DNA of 28,834 nucleotides, taken from contig MSXT01000006.1 in the NCBI GenBank assembly GCA_002083595.1, positions 67,410-96,243 of the forward strand, in the 5' to 3' direction. A model generated the notes under the pieces. The model ran no database searches. It saw nothing but the letters and a program-made list of their open reading frames with translations, and was not told the origin of the DNA. Source of the DNA: Proteobacteria bacterium ST_bin16. GTDB lineage: Bacteria; Pseudomonadota; Gammaproteobacteria; Burkholderiales; Nitrosomonadaceae. The position numbers and the translations under genes are program-made. Positions 24,153-28,834 of the stretch are shown one piece after another; the stretch's first letter is position 1; every line of letters begins with the position of its first letter.

Positions 24153-24182
24153 ATTTTACAGTAATTCTCGCGATTCTGACAA
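24153..24182 (-). promoter_or_regulatory. sigma-70 promoter of the rpsP operon
   Basis: Read on the minus strand: TTGTCA (24182-24177), an 18-base spacer, TAAAAT (24158-24153). Both hexamers match consensus in 5 of 6 bases. The leader to the rpsP ATG is about 48 bases. A direct repeat ATTTAATT (24137-24144 and 24148-24155) overlaps the -10 area. Confidence 0.6.
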
Positions 24183-24196
24183 GTGATAAAATAGCC

Positions 24197-24271
24197 ATGC
24201 ATTACCATGATGCTATTAAAGTAAGTGCGAATATCATGTCCAATTACAGTATTTCTGAAGCGGGATTATAA
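24197..24271 (+). other. 24-codon upstream reading frame before the GlcF-like gene
   Basis: ATG at 24197, with a second in-frame ATG at 24236, reads MHYHDAIKVSANIMSNYSIS and four more residues to TAA at 24269-24271. That stop ends 1 base before a TTG (24273) that is in frame with the iron-sulfur protein. It may be a leader peptide coupled to that gene, the displaced N-terminus of it, or chance. Confidence 0.3.
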
Positions 24272-25559
24272 ATTGCTCTCAAAGTTTTCCAAGAATTTGA
24301 TTATCGCTGAATCAAACCAGTGCGTTTCATGTGGTTTATGTTTGCCGCATTGTCCAACTTATCGTGTGTTGAAATCGGAAGCGGATTCTCCGCGCGGGCG
24401 TATCGTTTTAATGAATGGTGTTGCCAATGGGCGGATTGCTTTGAATGCGCGATTTATTCAGCATATGGACCGTTGTTTGACTTGCCGGGCTTGCGAAGCG
24501 GTTTGTCCAAATAGTGTTTCTTATGGGCGTCTTATTGATGAAACGCGTGCTCTTATTGCGGATCAATCAAAATCTGCTGCGCTCATCCGGAAAGCAAACT
24601 GGCGCGTTGCGCTGGAACGGCTATTGCTGACCCAGCCTGCGCGTTTGGACCGGTTACGCCGATTGCTGCATTTCCTGCAAAAAAGAGAATGGCTGCGCAG
24701 GTTGCGGAAATTGGGTTTGATCGAAAAAAATCGAATATTTAAATTCATCGTTCAGCTTCCTGTAGTTAAGTTTCCCTATACAGCGGCTGTGGATGGGGGA
24801 AATGCTGCGAGCGATAATAGTATTTGGCAGCAGGTTTATCCCGCACAGGGCGAGAAACGTGGCGAAGTTGCATTATTTTTGGGATGTGTGGCGCGAGTGA
24901 CCGATGTGGCTACCTTAAATTCGAGTATTTATGTATTGAATCGCTTGGGCTACACAGTCCATATTCCGTGCGATCAAACGTGCTGCGGCGCTATCTATCA
25001 GCATAGCGGCGCGCTGGAGCAAGCCAATGCGCTGGTGCAGCGGAATAAATCGGCGTTTGCTGAATTTAATACGGTGATCAGTACCGCCTCGGGTTGTGGT
25101 GTGCAATTACTGGAATCCGGTGTTGGCGGTGAGCAGGGCAAAGTTATGGATATCAGCCATTTTCTGGTGGCGGCAAAAGGGTGGGAAAGTATTGATATTG
25201 CCCCATTGGCGCAAAAAATCCTGGTGCACGAGCCGTGCAGTTTGCGGCATGTATTGCGTGAGCAGGCATATCCTTATCAATTGATTGCCCGGATACCTGG
25301 CGCGGAAGCGGTGTCTTTAGCTGGCAATGACCAGTGCTGTGGTGCTGCGGGTACTTACTTCATCGATCAACCCGAAATTGCGGATACTTTGCTACAAAAC
25401 AAGATAGCTACGGTGCAGGAAAGCAAGGCTCAGTACTTGGTGACTTCGAATATCGGTTGCGCGATGCATATAGCCAATGGATTGTATGAAAAAGGAATTC
25501 ATGTCGAAGTGTTGCATCCGGTTACGTTATTGGCTAGACAAATGGGGTTGGAATTATAA
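24225..25559 (+). CDS. GlcF/LutA-type iron-sulfur (Fe-S)-binding oxidoreductase subunit
   Basis: 444 aa from the GTG at 24225; a TTG at 24273 (428 aa, with GGGA 7 bases upstream) is an equally plausible start, and no in-frame ATG precedes the first cluster motif. Two 4Fe-4S motifs follow: CVSCGLCLPHCP (Cys about 33-43) and CLTCRACEAVCP (about 84-94). Two cysteine-rich CCG modules come later, with FLGCVARVTD, CDQTCCGAIYQHSG and DQCCGAAGTYFID. This is the layout of glycolate oxidase GlcF and lactate-utilisation LutA, which pass electrons from a flavoprotein partner. No glcD, glcE or lutB lies adjacent, so the substrate is unknown. Confidence 0.82.
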   Translation: MRISCPITVFLKRDYKLLSKFSKNLIIAESNQCVSCGLCLPHCPTYRVLKSEADSPRGRIVLMNGVANGRIALNARFIQHMDRCLTCRACEAVCPNSVSYGRLIDETRALIADQSKSAALIRKANWRVALERLLLTQPARLDRLRRLLHFLQKREWLRRLRKLGLIEKNRIFKFIVQLPVVKFPYTAAVDGGNAASDNSIWQQVYPAQGEKRGEVALFLGCVARVTDVATLNSSIYVLNRLGYTVHIPCDQTCCGAIYQHSGALEQANALVQRNKSAFAEFNTVISTASGCGVQLLESGVGGEQGKVMDISHFLVAAKGWESIDIAPLAQKILVHEPCSLRHVLREQAYPYQLIARIPGAEAVSLAGNDQCCGAAGTYFIDQPEIADTLLQNKIATVQESKAQYLVTSNIGCAMHIANGLYEKGIHVEVLHPVTLLARQMGLEL

Positions 25560-25600
25560 CCGGGTAAATTTTAGTGTACCTAAATGCGGGCATATCGGCC

Positions 25601-25606
25601 TATAAT
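25601..25606 (+). promoter_or_regulatory. putative -10 box upstream of coq7
   Basis: A perfect TATAAT lies 39 bases before the coq7 ATG, inside TATAATGGC as upstream of metX. No convincing -35 is seen 16-18 bases further up. Confidence 0.35.
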
Positions 25607-25644
25607 GGCGCGTCGATTCTTATTCAAGGATGAGGTAGAAGACG

Positions 25645-26271
25645 ATGATTACTATCGATAAGCTTATCATTGGTTTTGACAGCGCCCTGCGGACACTCTC
25701 GACGCCGGCCCAAACTTTGCGGCCTGTGCCTGGCAATAAACTGCCGGAAGCTGAAATGACGGATGCGGAAAAACGATTGTCGTGTGCGTTGATGCGGGTG
25801 AACCATGTCGGTGAAGTATGCGCGCAAGCGTTGTATCAGGGGCAGGGACTGACAGCACGCAACGAAACGGTGCAGCAAACGCTGATGCAGGCCGCGCGTG
25901 AAGAAACCGAGCATCTGGCCTGGACGGAGCGCCGTATCGCTGAACTGGGCGGGCATAAAAGTTTCCTGAACCCGCTCTGGTACGGCGGATCTTTTGCCAT
26001 CGGTGTAGTAGCAGGCATGCTGGGGGATAAATGGAACCTGGGTTTTCTGGCCGAAACGGAACACCAAGTCGGCGCCCATCTGGCTGGTCATCTGGAGTGT
26101 TTGCCCAATCATGACGAGAGAAGCCGCGCCATCGTGTCGCAAATGAAAATTGACGAAGCCAGTCATGCGACCATGGCATTGTCATATGGTGGCGCAGAAC
26201 TGCCGTTGCCGGTGAAGTTAACCATGAAACTTGGATCGAAATTAATGACTCATACCGCATACTGGGTTTGA
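25645..26271 (+). CDS. coq7: 2-polyprenyl-3-methyl-6-methoxy-1,4-benzoquinone monooxygenase (Coq7)
   Basis: A 208 aa di-iron hydroxylase for the C6 (last) ring hydroxylation in ubiquinone synthesis, at the inner membrane. Metal ligands are visible in order: Glu in NHVGEVCAQ (about 57), EETEH (about 87-90), AETEHQVG (about 139) and DEASHA (about 171-174). The hydrophobic stretch GGSFAIGVVAGMLGDKW fits the membrane-associated helix. It replaces the flavin enzyme UbiF of enteric bacteria. GAGGTAG lies upstream of the ATG. The next gene starts 77 bases later, so co-transcription with yqgE is possible. Confidence 0.95.
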   Translation: MITIDKLIIGFDSALRTLSTPAQTLRPVPGNKLPEAEMTDAEKRLSCALMRVNHVGEVCAQALYQGQGLTARNETVQQTLMQAAREETEHLAWTERRIAELGGHKSFLNPLWYGGSFAIGVVAGMLGDKWNLGFLAETEHQVGAHLAGHLECLPNHDERSRAIVSQMKIDEASHATMALSYGGAELPLPVKLTMKLGSKLMTHTAYWV

Positions 26272-26348
26272 GCGCGGTGTTACATTGGAAAGATATCGGA
26301 TAAGAGAGAAATCAGAATAGTCAGTTCATCGGTCAAAACACATTCGCA

Positions 26349-26909
26349 ATGAAAAGTATTAATCTGACACATCATTTTCTAATTGCAATGCCGGCAATGG
26401 CAGATTCTGTCTTTTCCAAAACACTGACGTATGTTTGTGAACATAACGAGCAAGGCGCGCTCGGTATCGTCATCAACCGCCCCACCGATCTGACACTGAT
26501 CAACCTTTTCAAACAATTGGGGATTCCACCGGCAGATTCTCTGGCGGATGCGGCGCCGGTGTTATTTGGCGGACCAGTGCAACTCGATTGCGGATTCGTG
26601 TTGCATCAACCGGTCGGTAAGTGGCAATCTACGCTGACTGTGAATGGGGAAGTGGGATTGACCACTTCGTTGGATATTTTAAAGGCCATCGCCAATGCCG
26701 AAGGGCCGGATCAAGTTTTGATCGCGATGGGTTATGCAGGCTGGGCCGCGGGTCAAATCGAACATGAATTGGCGCAGAATGCCTGGTTGACCGTGCCTGC
26801 ATCAACCAATGTGATATTCGATATGCCAACAGAAGAAAGGCTACCGGCTGCGATGCAGCTACTGGGGATTCAGGACGCCAATCTCTCTAATGAAGTCGGG
26901 CATGCCTAA
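26349..26909 (+). CDS. yqgE: YqgE/AlgH family protein (UPF0301)
   Basis: A 186 aa protein of the YqgE/AlgH family. LTHHFLIAMPAMADSVFSKT at the N-terminus, GALGIVINRPTDLTL, VLFGGPVQ and GYAGWAAGQIEHELAQNAWL are all diagnostic. The biochemical role is not settled. It precedes ruvX by 12 bases, a gene order conserved across proteobacteria. No clear SD is seen before the ATG. Confidence 0.94.
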   Translation: MKSINLTHHFLIAMPAMADSVFSKTLTYVCEHNEQGALGIVINRPTDLTLINLFKQLGIPPADSLADAAPVLFGGPVQLDCGFVLHQPVGKWQSTLTVNGEVGLTTSLDILKAIANAEGPDQVLIAMGYAGWAAGQIEHELAQNAWLTVPASTNVIFDMPTEERLPAAMQLLGIQDANLSNEVGHA

Positions 26910-26921
26910 ATTTTAGTTCGT

Positions 26922-27407
26922 ATGACGGAAAGTCTTCTTGATGAGCCACCGGAAAATCGTGTACCAGACCAGCTTCCAGCCGGAGCTGTGCTGGCCTTTG
27001 ATTTCGGAAAAAAACGCATTGGTGTGGCGATTGGAAATACGGCCGTGGGGGTGGCGCACCCGCTGGCAACGGTGGATAGTGAAGTGACGGAGCGGCGTTT
27101 CACGCTGATCGGACAACTGATCCAAACCTGGCAGCCGGTTTTGCTGGTCGTGGGGTTACCGTTGCATAGCGACGGCACGGTGCATGAATTGACGCAGTTA
27201 AGCCAGCGTTTTGCGCGGCGGTTGTCGAGCCGTTTTAATATCAAGGTGATCTTGAAAGACGAGCGTTATACCAGCGAAACAGCCAGTGCAACGTTACGTG
27301 AAGCCGGTGTCACGGGAAGAAAACAAAAAGCGCTATTGGATCAGGTCGCCGCACAACAAATCCTTCAATCATTCTTTGACGAGCAGTATGCAATTACCAG
27401 ACGCTGA
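26922..27407 (+). CDS. ruvX: Holliday junction resolvase-like protein RuvX (YqgF)
   Basis: A 161 aa RNase H-fold protein of the YqgF family, implicated in 16S rRNA 5'-end processing and proposed as a resolvase. AFDFGKKRIGVAIGN (catalytic Asp about 27), VVGLPLHSDGT and LKDERYTSETAS hold the expected acidic residues, and DQVAAQQILQSFFD ends the domain. The N-terminal roughly 20 residues are a non-conserved extension. Its last 20 bases overlap the pyrR start, which points to translational coupling. Confidence 0.94.
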   Translation: MTESLLDEPPENRVPDQLPAGAVLAFDFGKKRIGVAIGNTAVGVAHPLATVDSEVTERRFTLIGQLIQTWQPVLLVVGLPLHSDGTVHELTQLSQRFARRLSSRFNIKVILKDERYTSETASATLREAGVTGRKQKALLDQVAAQQILQSFFDEQYAITRR

Positions 27408-27894
27408 GAAAGCATTCGACAATCTTGCTAAAAAAATCCAAGCCGATGCCAATAAGGATTTTACGCTGGTCGGTATTCACACCGGTGGAGTGTGGCTGGC
27501 CGAGCGCCTGCATCAAGCACTGGGGATCAAGCAACCGCCAGGGATGCTGGACGTTGCTTTTTATCGCGACGATTTCGATAAAATCGGCTTGCATCCGCAG
27601 GTTAAACCATCGGAAATACCGTTTGCAGTAGAAGGCGCGCATATTCTGCTGGTGGACGATGTATTGCAAACGGGACGCACCATTCGTGCCGCGATCAATG
27701 AATTGTTCGATTACGGCCGTCCTGCTTCGATTAGTTTTGCCGCGTTGGTCGACCGGGGCGGCAGGGAATTGCCGATAGCCGCGCAATATACCGGCATTAC
27801 GTTAGAGTTACCAGCGGATAAAATGCTTGAGTTAAAGTGTGGAAAGAACGGCAAGTTAAGCTTTCATTTGTACGATAAGAGTCTTCCAGAATGA
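27388..27894 (+). CDS. pyrR: PyrR, pyrimidine regulator / uracil phosphoribosyltransferase
   Basis: A 168 aa type I phosphoribosyltransferase-fold protein. The ATG at 27388 is chosen because MQLPDAEKAFDNLAKKI matches PyrR N-termini, although it lies inside the 3' end of ruvX (20-base overlap). The PRPP loop is ILLVDDVLQTGRTI (about 86-99), and GIHTGGVWLAERL near 30-40 is also conserved. In Gram-positives PyrR controls pyr mRNA attenuation; in Gram-negatives its regulatory role is less clear. It is directly followed by pyrB through an ATGA overlap. Confidence 0.93.
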   Translation: MQLPDAEKAFDNLAKKIQADANKDFTLVGIHTGGVWLAERLHQALGIKQPPGMLDVAFYRDDFDKIGLHPQVKPSEIPFAVEGAHILLVDDVLQTGRTIRAAINELFDYGRPASISFAALVDRGGRELPIAAQYTGITLELPADKMLELKCGKNGKLSFHLYDKSLPE

Positions 27895-28834
27895 TCAATA
27901 GGAACCCGCAGCTGGATGAAAATGGCGTGTTGCAGCATTTGCTGACAACCGAGGGATTACCCGCCTCTGTTTTATTGCATATCCTCGATACCGCCGAGTC
28001 ATTTGTCGGTGTCACGGAACGGGATGTCAAAAAGATTCCCTTATTGCGCGGGAAGTCGATATTCAATCTTTTTTTTGAACCCAGCACGCGCACGCGCACA
28101 ACCTTTGAAATCGCCGCCAAACGTTTATCGGCGGATGTGTTCAATCTTAATATTGCCGTTTCCGCACAATCCAAGGGCGAAACGCTACTAGATACGGTGA
28201 ATAATCTTTCCGCGATGAATGCGGATATGTTTGTCGTACGGCATGCGCAGAGCGGCGCGGCGCACTTGATTGCGAAACATGTGCAAGCGGATATTCATGT
28301 GATCAATGCCGGCGATGGCAGTCACGCGCATCCGACCCAAGCTTTATTGGATATGTTTACGATCCGGCGCTACAAAAGCGATTTTCGTAATTTGCGCGTG
28401 GCGATTATCGGTGACATTCTGCATTCCCGGGTGGCGCGCTCCCAGATTCATGCGTTAACTACGCTCGGTGTGCCGGAAGTACGCGTGATCGCGCCTAAAA
28501 CGCTGCTGCCCAAAATGGTGGAACGCTTGGGGGTGCACGTTTATCACGATATGGCCAAGGGACTCAAGGACATTGACGTGCTGATGATGCTGCGTTTGCA
28601 GAATGAGCGTATGAAAGGCGCGAATTTGCCCAGCCCGGAGGAGTATTTTAAATATTACGGATTGACCCCGGAGAAGCTGTCGCTCGCCCGGCGCGACGCT
28701 ATCGTGATGCATCCGGGGCCGATGAATCGCGGTGTCGAGATTGATTCGGAAGTCGCGGATGGCAAACAGTCGGTGATTCTCCCGCAAGTGACATTCGGCA
28801 TAGCGGTGCGCATGGCGGTGATGTCAATTCTGGC
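27891..28834 (+). CDS. pyrB: aspartate carbamoyltransferase catalytic subunit (3' end cut off)
   Basis: The frame opens at ATG 27891, overlapping the pyrR stop by 4 bases, and stays open for 314 codons to the window edge, so only the last few residues are missing. It condenses carbamoyl phosphate with aspartate in pyrimidine synthesis. Visible sites: FFEPSTRTRTTFE (about 61-73, carbamoyl phosphate loop), SKGETLLDT (Lys about 95), VVRHAQSGAA, SHAHPTQALLDM (His about 147, Gln about 150) and VMHPGPMNRGVEID near the end. With yqgE, ruvX and pyrR it forms a conserved operon; pyrC probably follows outside the window. Confidence 0.96.
   Translation, partial: MINRNPQLDENGVLQHLLTTEGLPASVLLHILDTAESFVGVTERDVKKIPLLRGKSIFNLFFEPSTRTRTTFEIAAKRLSADVFNLNIAVSAQSKGETLLDTVNNLSAMNADMFVVRHAQSGAAHLIAKHVQADIHVINAGDGSHAHPTQALLDMFTIRRYKSDFRNLRVAIIGDILHSRVARSQIHALTTLGVPEVRVIAPKTLLPKMVERLGVHVYHDMAKGLKDIDVLMMLRLQNERMKGANLPSPEEYFKYYGLTPEKLSLARRDAIVMHPGPMNRGVEIDSEVADGKQSVILPQVTFGIAVRMAVMSIL

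Noticed and set aside
1..28834. CRISPR arrays, tRNA or rRNA genes
   Set aside because: No regularly spaced repeats, tRNA T-arm/CCA patterns or conserved rRNA segments were seen on reading both strands.

Overview
The window reads as chromosomal DNA of a betaproteobacterium, most likely an ammonia oxidiser of the Nitrosomonadaceae (Nitrosomonas/Nitrosospira type). The basis is the combination of metX-metW, a PEP-CTERM protein, a Coq7-type hydroxylase, a DUF2024 protein, and the operons rpsP-rimM-trmD-rplS and yqgE-ruvX-pyrR-pyrB. This taxonomic placement is an inference from gene content. No rRNA or tRNA gene, CRISPR array, integrase or transposase was seen.

Left part (1-7719): metX-metW (methionine entry step) converges on a DUF455 ferritin-like gene. 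Then come a PEP-CTERM exported protein with a good promoter and a strong terminator, a YciA-like acyl-CoA thioesterase, a two-HKD phospholipase D-like protein on the minus strand, a small secreted four-cysteine protein and a PAPS-dependent sulfotransferase. These are mostly single-gene units with regulatory-looking inverted repeats in the gaps.

Middle part (7720-20523): a markedly AT-richer pair of unknown genes (7780-9348) lies just before a surface-polysaccharide locus. The locus has two divergent arms. The minus arm (14109 down to 9371) is a tight six-gene operon: KdsB-like cytidylyltransferase, HpcH/HpaI aldolase, 2-hydroxyacid dehydrogenase, NAD-dependent epimerase, HAD phosphatase and 6-phosphogluconolactonase. 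It looks able to make and CMP-activate a 2-keto-3-deoxy sugar acid without a KdsA/NeuB-type synthase. The plus arm (14379-20523) carries a GT-B transferase, an FkbM methyltransferase, a GT2 transferase, an O-antigen ligase/polymerase and two further methyltransferases, which could assemble and decorate the glycan. This cluster and the AT-rich pair are the best candidates for undescribed biology here.

Right part (20524-28834): small genes (DUF2024, an IalB-family exported protein, an ArsC/Spx-family reductase), a hairpin between convergent units, the ribosomal operon rpsP-rimM-trmD-rplS on the minus strand, a GlcF/LutA-type iron-sulfur protein with an uncertain start, coq7, and the yqgE-ruvX-pyrR-pyrB operon. 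The window cuts pyrB off at its 3' end.
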